Assembly (NCBI RefSeq): GCF_002879885.1
Contig: NZ_PNYA01000015.1
Location: 62,001-126,000, forward strand
Source: Trinickia dabaoshanensis
GTDB taxonomy: Bacteria > Pseudomonadota > Gammaproteobacteria > Burkholderiales > Burkholderiaceae
DNA: 64,000 nucleotides
Direction of reading: 5' to 3'
Position 1 is the stretch's first letter, and the number at the start of each line of letters is the position of its first letter. The notes under the pieces are model-generated. The model saw nothing but the letters and a program-made list of their open reading frames with translations, had not been told where the DNA came from and did not search any database. Made by a program: the position numbers and the translations under genes. This document shows positions 25,617-34,502 of the stretch, in pieces.

Positions 25617-26708
25617 ATGCAATCGAAATCGTGGTCGGCAGACCATGGCGCTGTGCAGAGCTTGCCGTCCCCGGCGCAATTGTTGGACGCACTGCCGTCG
25701 ACGCCGCGCGCATTACACACCGTTCAGAAGGCCAGAAGCGCAATCGTCGATATCCTGAACGGTGCAGACGATCGGCTGGTCGTGATCGTCGGGCCGTGTT
25801 CCGTGCACGATCCGGTTGCCGCACGCGACTACGCCGCGCGCCTCGGCTTGCTGCGCGCGCGTTTCGCCGATGAGTTGGAAATCGTCATGCGCGTGTATTT
25901 CGAGAAGCCGCGCACGACCGTGGGCTGGAAGGGGCTCGTGAACGATCCTCTGCTCAACGGCAGTCATCGGATCGACGTGGGGCTTTATACCGCTCGCTCG
26001 CTTCTGTGCAATATCAACGATCGGGAGATGCCGGCGGCCACCGAATTCCTCGATCCCCTTTCGGTCAGATACTTGAGCGATCTCGTTGCTTGGGGGGCGA
26101 TCGGCGCACGCACGGTGGAATCGCAAATTCATCGCGAGATGGCCTCGGCGCTGCCGTTGCCGATCGGCTTCAAGAACGGCACGGACGGAAACGTGCAGGT
26201 TGCCGTCGATGCGATGTCGGCGGCGGCGCGTGGACACCGCTTCATATCGGTCGATGCGCAGGGCCGGCTATGCGCGTTCAATACACCGGGAAATCGCGAT
26301 ACGCACTTGGTGCTGCGCGGCGGCGGCGAACCGAATTACGAGGCGCACTGCGTGGACGCGGCTAGCAAGCGCATGTCGGCCGCGCATTTCAGCCCGCGCG
26401 TGATGATCGACTTCAGCCATGCGAATAGCCGCCGGCAGTATCGCAATCAAGTGAGCGTGTGCGCGGACGTCGCCGATCAAGTGGGGCGCGGCGACGCGCG
26501 CATCGTCGGCGTGATGATCGAGTCCAATATCAAGGAGGGACGGCAAGAGGTCGTGCCGGGCACCGCCCTCGCGTACGGACAGAGCATTACCGACGCATGC
26601 GTCTCGCTCGACGATACGGGCTATCTATTCGAGGCGCTTGCCGATGCCGTCCGTGCGCGCAGGCGTGTGCGCGCCGAACAGACCGAGCGCGAGCCATTGC
26701 GCGCGTAA
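25617..26708 (+). CDS. DAHP synthase, AroF/G/H (type I) class
   Basis: A 363-aa 3-deoxy-7-phosphoheptulonate synthase that joins PEP and erythrose 4-phosphate, the entry step of the shikimate pathway. It matches the E. coli AroG class along its length: VVIVGPCSVHDPVAARDYAA, MRVYFEKPRTTVGWKGLVND, WGAIGARTVESQIHRE, GFKNGTDGNVQVAVDAM, VMIDFSHANSRRQYRNQ and AYGQSITDAC. Start 25617 has AAAGGAGG seven bases upstream; the longer 25542 start does not. Divergent from phz and apart from other aro genes, it probably supplies extra chorismate for phenazines. Pseudomonas uses a plant-like type II enzyme, PhzC, for that job. Confidence 0.93.
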   Translation: MQSKSWSADHGAVQSLPSPAQLLDALPSTPRALHTVQKARSAIVDILNGADDRLVVIVGPCSVHDPVAARDYAARLGLLRARFADELEIVMRVYFEKPRTTVGWKGLVNDPLLNGSHRIDVGLYTARSLLCNINDREMPAATEFLDPLSVRYLSDLVAWGAIGARTVESQIHREMASALPLPIGFKNGTDGNVQVAVDAMSAAARGHRFISVDAQGRLCAFNTPGNRDTHLVLRGGGEPNYEAHCVDAASKRMSAAHFSPRVMIDFSHANSRRQYRNQVSVCADVADQVGRGDARIVGVMIESNIKEGRQEVVPGTALAYGQSITDACVSLDDTGYLFEALADAVRARRRVRAEQTEREPLRA

Positions 26709-26810
26709 GGGCGCTGAGCGGATGCGATCGTTCAAAGCTGCGGCCTGGCTTGAGCGGTCGCGTTGGCGAGCGCGCGCATGCGTGCGAGGGTTTGCGCCGC
26801 GCTCGTCCGT

Positions 26811-29090
26811 TTATTGCGGGGGCAGGGCGCTCGCCGCTTGCCAGCGCAGCACCGGGTGCGTGGCACCGGCGGGCATGAGCCAGGCACCGTTCGCACCGAA
26901 GTCCCATCCGGCGAAGCTCGATGCGCGGCCCATCTGCGCGGTCGTCAAGCCGTGGCTCGACGGCGCGCCGCCGCCGTTGGTCACGCCCGTCGTCTCGACG
27001 TTCCAGTAGTTGTCGGCCGTGACGGTGCCCGAGTTGCCGCTCGTGATCGCGCCGATGTAGGGGGAGACTTGCCAATCCCCCGTCACTTGGCCCGTGGCGA
27101 ACGATTGCTCGATCGTCCCGGTATTGACGCCGACGAGGCCGGCGGGCACCGACGGATGCTGCATGCCCTGAACCGCGCCCGTCGAGTACGATTGCGCGAT
27201 CGTGCCGTCGTTTTGACCGACGAGACCCCCCATATAGCTTTGCCGGCCCGTGACGTTCACGCTGGCGGCGGAGCGCTCGATGAGCCCCGTGTTCCATCCG
27301 GCCAGACCGCCCAACGTCATCTCGTCGAACGAGAAGATCGAACCGCTGGCGAACACGTTCGCGATGTGCCCTTGGTTCAGTCCCGCGACGAGTCCCGCAG
27401 GCGCCATCGTATAGGCCGGATTCACGATCGACTCCGATGAACCCGATACGCTCAGGTTGCGCACGACCCCCGTCGTGCCGATGACGCCGAAAAGCCCGGA
27501 CGGCAACGGCGATCCATCCACGGGCGAGTAGACGGCATTGAAGCTCAGGTTGGCGATCGAATGCCCCATTCCGTCGAACTGACCGGAAAACGCGTTGGCC
27601 GGGTCGCCGATCGGGGTGATGCTGCCGCCTTGCAGATTTTTGCCGAGCGCGTAGTTGCCGGCGAGGTCGTGCGATACGTTTTGCAAATCGCCGAATGAGT
27701 TGACGAGTCGATAGCCGGTGATCTGCGTGACGAGGCCGCTGCCCGCCGCCGGCGTCCATCGCTTGTTGGCGAGGAGCGTACCGGGCGTGTATCGACCGTT
27801 CATGTCGTACAGCGCGGTGACGATTCCCGTGCTGGCGGACCAATCGAGCGTGCCGTTGTTGGCGATCGAGCCGCGGTTGTCGATGCCGGTGACGTCGGCA
27901 CGCAGCACGAGATCGCCGCCGCCTTGATTGCGAATCGCGACGCCTTTATCGACGGCGACCGAACCGTAAGCGTCGAAAGTAAGCGACGCGTTGCCCTTCC
28001 AGCCGAGGTTCGTGCCGACGTCGATATTGCCTTGCGTGGTGGCGACGTCGATCGAGGTGCCCGCGTTCAGACTGTTCGTCAATGTGTTGCCGATGGACCG
28101 CGTGACGGTGAAGCGCGGCGTCGTGAGATTCCATTTGGCCGCACGCACGGTTGCGCCGAGCGGGTCCTGTGCGAATGTCGCGGCCGAGGTATCGACGGTG
28201 CCGCCGGTGCCGTTCGCATTGCTTGCGCTGACGGTGGCCTCCATATCCACGGTGCCCGTATCGGCGACGAGCCACACGTGGCCGTCGCGCTTCGCGGTGC
28301 CGGTTGCGCGGATGGCGGCATGATTGCCGCTCAATGCGAAGACATTGCCGTCTGCCGCCTGTAGGCTGATTTGCGCGGCGTCGAGCGCGCCGACGTTCGT
28401 GACGTTGCCGTGGCTGCCGGCTTTCACGAAGACTTGCCGGCTCGTGGATGAATCCTGCAGCAAGACCGTTTGGCCCGCCGCGAGTTCGGCCGAGCCGTTG
28501 GGGGCGGAAATTGAACCGAGGTTCAGGACTTGGTCGTGCGCGATCAGCACGACGTCGCCGCCGCTCGATCCGATCTGGCCGAGATTGACGACGACGGCAT
28601 GTGAGCGGCCCGCCAACGTCAACGGGCCGCCCTTCATGAATGCGCTGTCGTTCGCATCGAGCGTGGACGCGACGAAGCGGCCGCCCGTGGCGATCGTGCC
28701 GCTCCGGCCGACGACGATGCCTTGGGGGTTGACGAGATAGACGCTGCCGGTGGCCGAGAGCGTGCCGAAGATCATCGAGAGATTGCCGCCCGTCACACGG
28801 TTCAGCGTGGCGCCCGTGCCGTTGTTGAATGCGACGCTATTGCCGTGACCGATCGAAAAGCTGTCCCAGTCGAGAACGCCGCGCGGCCCGTTCTGATTGA
28901 TCGTCATCGCGTTGCCGTTGCTGACGATCGTGCCGCCTCCGGCCACGAAGCGGCCGCCGCTCGGCAGTGTGCCCGCGTGCACCGCCGGTGCCGCGCCGTA
29001 TAACGTTGCGATCGCCGCCAGTACGAGTGACCTAAAACGCTTAGGTTGCGCCTGGAAGTGTATCGAAGTGAGTTGGATGGTTTTCATCAT
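26811..29090 (-). CDS. Two-partner secretion exoprotein (TpsA), FHA-like, copy 1
   Basis: A 759-aa secreted exoprotein. After a signal region ending near AAPAVHAG (~residue 40) comes a TPS/haemagglutination-activity domain: DWDSFSIGHGNSVAFNNGTG, LNRVTG, VYLVNPQGIVVGRSG, GGRFVASTL. A beta-helical passenger with GLUG-type repeats follows (GLVAGLNQGHIANVFASG, GLVGQNDGTIAQSYSTGAVQ, GLVGVNTGTIEQSFATGQV) and a short C-terminal tail VLRWQAASALPPQ. TpsA proteins cross the outer membrane through a TpsB pore; the only one here is at 55.3-57.0 kb. At under 800 aa it is small for FhaB-like proteins and resembles adhesin/HMW-type exoproteins. It stands alone with a long upstream region. Confidence 0.88.
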   Translation of the reverse strand: MMKTIQLTSIHFQAQPKRFRSLVLAAIATLYGAAPAVHAGTLPSGGRFVAGGGTIVSNGNAMTINQNGPRGVLDWDSFSIGHGNSVAFNNGTGATLNRVTGGNLSMIFGTLSATGSVYLVNPQGIVVGRSGTIATGGRFVASTLDANDSAFMKGGPLTLAGRSHAVVVNLGQIGSSGGDVVLIAHDQVLNLGSISAPNGSAELAAGQTVLLQDSSTSRQVFVKAGSHGNVTNVGALDAAQISLQAADGNVFALSGNHAAIRATGTAKRDGHVWLVADTGTVDMEATVSASNANGTGGTVDTSAATFAQDPLGATVRAAKWNLTTPRFTVTRSIGNTLTNSLNAGTSIDVATTQGNIDVGTNLGWKGNASLTFDAYGSVAVDKGVAIRNQGGGDLVLRADVTGIDNRGSIANNGTLDWSASTGIVTALYDMNGRYTPGTLLANKRWTPAAGSGLVTQITGYRLVNSFGDLQNVSHDLAGNYALGKNLQGGSITPIGDPANAFSGQFDGMGHSIANLSFNAVYSPVDGSPLPSGLFGVIGTTGVVRNLSVSGSSESIVNPAYTMAPAGLVAGLNQGHIANVFASGSIFSFDEMTLGGLAGWNTGLIERSAASVNVTGRQSYMGGLVGQNDGTIAQSYSTGAVQGMQHPSVPAGLVGVNTGTIEQSFATGQVTGDWQVSPYIGAITSGNSGTVTADNYWNVETTGVTNGGGAPSSHGLTTAQMGRASSFAGWDFGANGAWLMPAGATHPVLRWQAASALPPQ

Positions 29091-29624
29091 GCCCCGTATT
29101 TACGTCGATATTCCGTTGCGGAATGCCATTGAGTTGTCGTCCGCGGTCGAGAGATGCCGCTCGATACGCAACCGAGGAAGCAACGATCATAAATTTGTCG
29201 ATTTAAAAATCAATCAATAATTAATGCTGATGAGATGGCTTGCCGGTGGGCTGAGCGTGTTTCCGGACATCTGAATTTTTGAAGTAAAAGTGAGTCGATG
29301 ATTTAGTAAAATCGATCGATCAGGGAAATTAATTCTATTGAAAGTTCTGTCTATGAGAAGCGGATGCCACCGCGGGTTCGATATCGCTGGGGACCCGCAT
29401 GAAAGTGCTCGCGGTAAGCGGAGCGCGCGTTGGGTATGCGCGTTGCGCGTGCCTACTGGCGCATCCGTTGGTGCGGCGCGCAATCGGGCTTCAATCGTCT
29501 TCAATCGGGCTTGGTCGGATTTGGAACGATTTTTGCGCTTGGTCGGAGCAAGTCCGGCGCGAGGTGCCGTGAAGGCGCGGCGCGTCGTTCTCCCAATCGT
29601 CACCGAGGGAAGGTTCAGACCAGC
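29091..29624. promoter_or_regulatory. Intergenic region between tpsA copy 1 and the PQQ dehydrogenase
   Basis: A 534-bp divergent region. The half next to tpsA is AT-rich (about 29190-29345). At 29100-29129 on the minus strand a nine-codon reading frame beginning ATGGCATTCCG lies just before tpsA; the same leader sequence recurs before tpsA copy 2. An inverted repeat ATTCCG-ttg-CGGAAT lies inside it. The half next to the dehydrogenase is GC-rich, and an in-frame upstream extension there is judged non-coding. Confidence 0.45.
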
Positions 29625-32024
29625 ATGTCCACCTCATCCAGTTCAATCCGCATCGGCAACGTGCTGTCCGCGATCTTTTGCGGCCTCACGGCACTTTATC
29701 TCCTCATCGGCGGGGCGTGGCTCCTGGCGGTCGGCGGCTCGCCGTATTACATCGCGACCGGCATTGCGCTCGCCGTCGTCGCTTGGTTGATCCGGCGGCG
29801 CCATCCGGGCGCATTCGTGCTTTATGCGCTCGTATTGGTGGGCACCGCCGGATGGGGACTCTGGGAATCGGGGCCGGACTTCTGGGCGCTGGTGCCGCGC
29901 TGCGACGTCTTCGTCGTTTTCGGCGTGTGGCTGCTGCTCGTCGCGAGCCCCTCGCTCATGCCGCCGCGTGCCATTCCCGTCGGGGCGCTGCTCGGTGCGC
30001 TCGTGATCTGGGGCGGGGTACTCGTGTACGCCGCCTTCAACGATCCGCAAACGGTGAACGGAACGCTCAGCGCGCAGGCCGCGGCGCCCGCACCCGCAAG
30101 CGGCGCCGGCGCGGCCGATTGGCCTGCTTATGGCCGCACGGAGCAGGGCACCCGCTACTCGCCGCTCGCGCAAATCACGCCGGAGAACGTGAAGAACCTG
30201 AAGGTGGCGTGGACCTTTCGTACCGGGGATATGAAAGGGCCGAACGATCCCGTGGAGATCACGAACGAGGTCACCCCGCTGAAGATCGGCGACATGCTGT
30301 ATCTATGCTCACCCCACCAGATTTTGTTTGCGCTCGATGCGCGTACCGGCGAGTTGAAATGGAAGTTCGATCCGAAGCTGAAGGCCGACCCGTCGTTCCA
30401 GCACGTGACCTGCCGCGGCGTGTCCTATGCCGACCTCTCGGCGGCTGGTGCCGGCGCCGCGGGAGCCACTCCGGGTAGCGGCACGGCGGCGGCGGGCGGT
30501 GCTTGCACGCGCCGGATCTTTCTTCCGGTCAACGACGGTCATCTCTATGCGCTCGACGCGCAAACGGGCGCACGGTGCGCCGGCTTCGCGAACGACGGCG
30601 ACCTGGACCTCCAGCACGACGAACCCGTGACGACGCCCGGCATGTACGAACCCACTTCGCCGCCGGTGGTGACGAGCAAGGTGATCGTCGTGGCCGGCTC
30701 GGTCGAGGACAACTTCTCCACGCGCGAACCCTCGGGCGTGATTCGCGGGTTCGACGTCGGCACGGGCAAACTGCTGTGGGTGTTCGACCCGGGTGCGCAA
30801 GACCCGAATGCGATGCCGGGCCCGGGCGGCCATTACACGTGGAACTCGCCGAACTCCTGGGCGCCGGCCGCCTACGATCCTTCGCTCGATATGGTGTACC
30901 TGCCGATGGGCGTGTCGACCCCCGATATCTGGGGCGGCAACCGCACGGCGCTGCAAGAGCGATATGCCAGCGGCTTGCTGGCGCTGCACGCATCGACGGG
31001 CAAGCTCGCGTGGTTCTACCAGAGCACGCACCACGACCTATGGGATATGGATCAGCCCTCGCAGCCGACGGTCGCCGATATTACCGGCAAGGACGGCAAG
31101 ACGGTGCCGGTGGTCTATGCACCCGCCAAGACCGGCAATCTGTACGTACTCGACCGCCGTACCGGCACACCGGTCGTGCCCGCGCCCGAGCGCCCGGTTC
31201 CGCAAGGCGCCGCGCCGGGCGATCATGTCGCCCCGACGCAGCCGTTTTCCGACCTTACGTTCCGCCCGGCCAAGAACCTGTCCGGCGCCGACATGTGGGG
31301 CGCGACGATGTACGACCAACTCGTGTGCCGCGTGATGTTCCATCAGCTTCGCTACGAGGGGATCTATACGCCGCCGTCGGTTCGCGGAACGTTGGTCTTC
31401 CCGGGCAACCTAGGCATGTTCGAGTGGGGCGGGATTGCGGTCGATACCGACCGTCAGATCGCGATCGCCAATCCGATCGCGCTTCCGTTCGTCTCGCGGC
31501 TCATTGCCCGCGGGCCGGGCAATCCGATGGAGCCGGTGGCTGGCGCCAAGGGAAGCGGCACCGAGGTCGGCGTTCAGCCGCAATACGGTGTGCCGTACGG
31601 CGTGACGCTCAATCCGTTCCTCTCGCCGTTCGGTCTGCCTTGCAAGCAGCCCGCGTGGGGCTACATGGCCGCCATCGATTTGAAAACGAACCAAGTCGTT
31701 TGGAAAAAGCGCATCGGCACCTCGCGAGACAGCTCGCCGATTCCGTTGGCGTTCAAGCTGGGCATGCCGATGCTGGGCGGCCCGATCGTGACGAGCGGTG
31801 GCGTGGCGTTCATCGGCGCGACGGCCGACGACTACATCCGCGCTTTCGACGTCGATAACGGCAACGAGCTTTGGCGCGCGCGTTTGCCCGCCGGTGGACA
31901 GGCCACGCCGATGACCTATTCGGCAGGCGGCCGCCAATACGTGGTGATCGCGGCGGGCGGGCACGGTTCGTTCGGCACCAAGCTCGGCGATTACGTCATC
32001 GCGTACGCGTTGCCGAATAAGTAG
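29625..32024 (+). CDS. gcd: Membrane-bound PQQ-dependent dehydrogenase (glucose/quinate/shikimate type)
   Basis: A 799-aa quinoprotein. The first ~150 residues form about five hydrophobic helices (LSAIFCGLTALYLLIGGAWL, LLGALVIWGGVLVYAAF), the membrane anchor and ubiquinone site of Gcd/QuiA proteins. The periplasmic eight-bladed propeller starts at DWPAYGRTEQGTRYSPLAQI and includes NSPNSWAPAAYDPSLDMVYL, HHDLWDMDQPSQP, GNLYVLDRRTG and a late GGPIVTSGGVAFIGATADDY. It oxidises aldoses or quinate/shikimate with PQQ and passes electrons to ubiquinone. The substrate among these is not settled; glucose is the usual assignment for ~800-aa members. Start 29625 gives the family N-terminus. Confidence 0.88.
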   Translation: MSTSSSSIRIGNVLSAIFCGLTALYLLIGGAWLLAVGGSPYYIATGIALAVVAWLIRRRHPGAFVLYALVLVGTAGWGLWESGPDFWALVPRCDVFVVFGVWLLLVASPSLMPPRAIPVGALLGALVIWGGVLVYAAFNDPQTVNGTLSAQAAAPAPASGAGAADWPAYGRTEQGTRYSPLAQITPENVKNLKVAWTFRTGDMKGPNDPVEITNEVTPLKIGDMLYLCSPHQILFALDARTGELKWKFDPKLKADPSFQHVTCRGVSYADLSAAGAGAAGATPGSGTAAAGGACTRRIFLPVNDGHLYALDAQTGARCAGFANDGDLDLQHDEPVTTPGMYEPTSPPVVTSKVIVVAGSVEDNFSTREPSGVIRGFDVGTGKLLWVFDPGAQDPNAMPGPGGHYTWNSPNSWAPAAYDPSLDMVYLPMGVSTPDIWGGNRTALQERYASGLLALHASTGKLAWFYQSTHHDLWDMDQPSQPTVADITGKDGKTVPVVYAPAKTGNLYVLDRRTGTPVVPAPERPVPQGAAPGDHVAPTQPFSDLTFRPAKNLSGADMWGATMYDQLVCRVMFHQLRYEGIYTPPSVRGTLVFPGNLGMFEWGGIAVDTDRQIAIANPIALPFVSRLIARGPGNPMEPVAGAKGSGTEVGVQPQYGVPYGVTLNPFLSPFGLPCKQPAWGYMAAIDLKTNQVVWKKRIGTSRDSSPIPLAFKLGMPMLGGPIVTSGGVAFIGATADDYIRAFDVDNGNELWRARLPAGGQATPMTYSAGGRQYVVIAAGGHGSFGTKLGDYVIAYALPNK

Positions 32025-32047
32025 GCCCGGCCGAGGCGCCGCCATGT

Positions 32048-33550
32048 TCATCGATGGCCGAGCATCGAACCCGTTTCCTTGTAAGCCGTATACATCGCGA
32101 ACGCGTTGCCGAGATCGTGAGGCGTTTGGCCCCCATACGCGAGCGCGTCCCGATAGTACTCGCGCAGCACGTCGCGATAGCGCGGATGGGCGCAGTGCTC
32201 GATGACGAGCGTGGCACGTTCGCGCGGCGCGAGACCGCGCAAGTCGGCCAGCCCTTGCTCGGTCACGATGACGTCCACATCGTGTTCGTTGTGGTCCACG
32301 TGCGGGACCATCGGGACGATGCTCGAAATACGTCCTTCCTTGGCCATCGACTTCGTCGCGAAGATCGCACAGGCGGCGTTGCGCGCGAAATCGCCCGAGC
32401 CGCCGATGCCGTTCATCATGTGGGTGCCGCCCACGTGCGTCGAATTCACGTTGCCGTAGATGTCGCATTCGAGCGCGGTATTGAGCGCGATCAATCCGAG
32501 ACGCCTGATGACTTCGGGATGATTGCTGACCTCTTGCGGGCGCAGCACGAGCTTGTCTCGATAGCGGTCGAGTTCGGCGAGCACCTGGGCTTGGCGGGGC
32601 GCTGACAGCGTGATCGACGAGCCGGAGGCAAACACTATCTTGCCCGCGTCGATCAGGTCGAACGTGGAGTCTTGCAGCACTTCCGAGTACATCGTGAGTG
32701 CTTCGAACGGCGAGTGCGCAAAGCCCGACAGCACCGCATTGGCGATCGTGCCGATGCCGGCTTGCAGCGGCGGCAATTGCGCGGGCATGCGACCGCGCTT
32801 GACTTCGTGCTGCAAGAACTCGATGAGATGGCCCGCGATGAGGGCCGTTTCTTCGTCGGCGGGCAGGACCGTGGAGGGGCTGTCCGCCTCGTTGGTGATG
32901 ACGATCGCTGCGATCTTCTCGGGGGCGATCTCGATCGTGGGCGTGCCGATGCGATCCTGCACGTGCACGATCGGCAGCGGCTCGCGCCGCGGACGGCGCC
33001 CCGGAATCCAAATGTCGTGCATGCCTTCGAGCGCGGCGGGCTGCGCCAGGTTGAGCTCGATGATGACCTTTTCCGCGAGAATCGCGAAGCTCGCGGAATT
33101 GCCCACGGAGGTGGTGGGCACGATGCCGCCCGTTTCCGTGATGGCGGCGGCCTCGATGATCGCCAAGTCGAGCTTGCCGAGCAGGTTGGCGCGCAGCATT
33201 TCGACTGTTTCGGACAGATGCTGGTCGACGAACATGACTTCGCCGCTGTTGATGGCGCGACGCAAGGTGGGATCGGCTTGAAACGGCAGGCGGCGCTCGA
33301 GCACGCCCGCTTCGGTCAGCATGCGGTCGATGTCATGACCGAGCGAGGCGCCCGTCATCAACGTGATGCGCAGCGGCTCGCTTTCGTCGCGCGCGCGGCG
33401 CGCGAGTTCGATCGGCACGGCTTTGGTGTCGCCGGCGCGCGTAAAGCCGCTTGCGCCGACGCGCATGCCGTTGCGCACTAATCGCGCCGCTTCGGCGGCT
33501 GTCGTGATTTTCGAGCGCAGGGCGGCGCAACGAACGCGGTCTTCGTACAT
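32048..33550 (-). CDS. Acetyl-CoA hydrolase/succinate CoA-transferase family
   Basis: A 500-aa class I CoA-transferase of the ScpC/Cat1/Ach1 type, which moves CoA between succinate and acetate or propionate. Motifs: GMRVGASGFTRAGDTKAVP, VGNSASFAILAEKVIIELN, the segment with the probable catalytic Glu in LRPQEVSNHPEVIRRLG, VNSTHVGGTHMMNGIGGSGD and IVTEQGLADLRGLAPRERA. It ends 23 bp from the convergent PQQ dehydrogenase stop and stands alone as a transcription unit. Length and motifs are those of the full family. Hydrolase versus transferase cannot be settled from sequence. Confidence 0.9.
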   Translation of the reverse strand: MYEDRVRCAALRSKITTAAEAARLVRNGMRVGASGFTRAGDTKAVPIELARRARDESEPLRITLMTGASLGHDIDRMLTEAGVLERRLPFQADPTLRRAINSGEVMFVDQHLSETVEMLRANLLGKLDLAIIEAAAITETGGIVPTTSVGNSASFAILAEKVIIELNLAQPAALEGMHDIWIPGRRPRREPLPIVHVQDRIGTPTIEIAPEKIAAIVITNEADSPSTVLPADEETALIAGHLIEFLQHEVKRGRMPAQLPPLQAGIGTIANAVLSGFAHSPFEALTMYSEVLQDSTFDLIDAGKIVFASGSSITLSAPRQAQVLAELDRYRDKLVLRPQEVSNHPEVIRRLGLIALNTALECDIYGNVNSTHVGGTHMMNGIGGSGDFARNAACAIFATKSMAKEGRISSIVPMVPHVDHNEHDVDVIVTEQGLADLRGLAPRERATLVIEHCAHPRYRDVLREYYRDALAYGGQTPHDLGNAFAMYTAYKETGSMLGHR

Positions 33551-33867
33551 CGTGTCTCCTGAAAGGCGCTAATGCTTCTCACGACCCAGTCAAGCTTCGG
33601 CGCGCATCCTTCACGGGCTTGGATTCGCCGCCGGGGGGAGGGGCATTGCGAAGGTCGGAAATCACTATATGTCTCAAACCACGGCCGATTAATAAGCGAG
33701 CCGGAAAGGATCTTTCCGGGAGGCCGTGGGATCGGAGGGAGCCGCTTCTTTGAGGTGCGTCAAGGCGGCGCCGCTTGCGGTGTGCCAGATTGAACGAATT
33801 GAATGAGGGAGCCGCGGCGAGTCGGCCGATCGCGTCGCGCCTGCCCGCTCGCTTCGGGAGAGAGCAG
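33551..33867. other. Intergenic region upstream of lemA
   Basis: About 317 bp between the divergent CoA-transferase and lemA genes. It must hold both promoters. An upstream in-frame extension of lemA (from 33775) is possible but adds a segment with no family resemblance. GGGAGAGAG lies before the chosen lemA start. No further feature seen. Confidence 0.4.
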
Positions 33868-34500
33868 ATGCGACGACTATGGCTCGCGGTGACGATGCTC
33901 GTGCCGCTGCTGTTGACGGGCTGCGGCTATAACCGGCTCCAGGCGCAGGACGAACAGATCAAAGCGAGTTGGGCCGAGGTCGTGAATCAATATCAACGGC
34001 GAGCCGATCTCGTGCCGAACCTCGTCAATACGGTGAAAGCGTTCGCTCAGCAAGAGCGCGACGTACTCACGCAAGTCACCGAGGCGCGCGCGCGGGTCGG
34101 CTCGGTGCAAGTGACGCCCGACGTGCTCGACAACCCCGAGGCGTTCGCGCGATTCCAATCGGCTCAGGGGCAATTGACGGCATCGCTTTCGCGTTTGCTC
34201 GTCGTCTCGGAGCGTTACCCGCAGTTGAAATCGGATGCGAATTTCCGCGACTTGCAGGCTCAGCTCGAAGGCACAGAGAACCGCATCACGGTTGCGCGCA
34301 ATCGATATATTCAAGCCGTGCAGCAATACAACACGACGGTGCGTTCGTTTCCTTCCAATTTGACTGCGAAGTGGTTCGGATTCAAAGAAAAGCCGAGCTT
34401 TTCGGTGGCGAACGAAGCGGATATCGCAAAGCCGCCGCGTGTCGATTTCGGCGCGCCGCCGGCCGGCTCGAAGCCCGCTTCGGCAGGAATGCCCAATTGA
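33868..34500 (+). CDS. lemA: LemA family lipoprotein
   Basis: A 210-aa LemA protein. It has a short lipoprotein signal (MLVPLLLTGCGYNRLQ, Cys at the lipobox) and then the conserved LemA helical bundle: EQIKASWAEVVNQYQRRADL, VPNLVNTVKAF, NFRDLQAQLEGTENRITVAR and YNTTVRSFPSN. LemA proteins are membrane-anchored with a large helical domain; their molecular role is unclear. The next two genes are TPM-domain proteins spaced 2 bp apart from each other and from lemA, the common lemA-ygcG arrangement. Start 33868 is preferred over 33775 because it gives the signal sequence directly. Confidence 0.92.
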   Translation: MRRLWLAVTMLVPLLLTGCGYNRLQAQDEQIKASWAEVVNQYQRRADLVPNLVNTVKAFAQQERDVLTQVTEARARVGSVQVTPDVLDNPEAFARFQSAQGQLTASLSRLLVVSERYPQLKSDANFRDLQAQLEGTENRITVARNRYIQAVQQYNTTVRSFPSNLTAKWFGFKEKPSFSVANEADIAKPPRVDFGAPPAGSKPASAGMPN

Positions 34501-34502
34501 AC

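Noticed and set aside
26709-26810. Terminator between the DAHP synthase gene and tpsA copy 1
   Set aside because: The 100-bp gap has GC-rich stretches but no stem followed by a T run on either strand.
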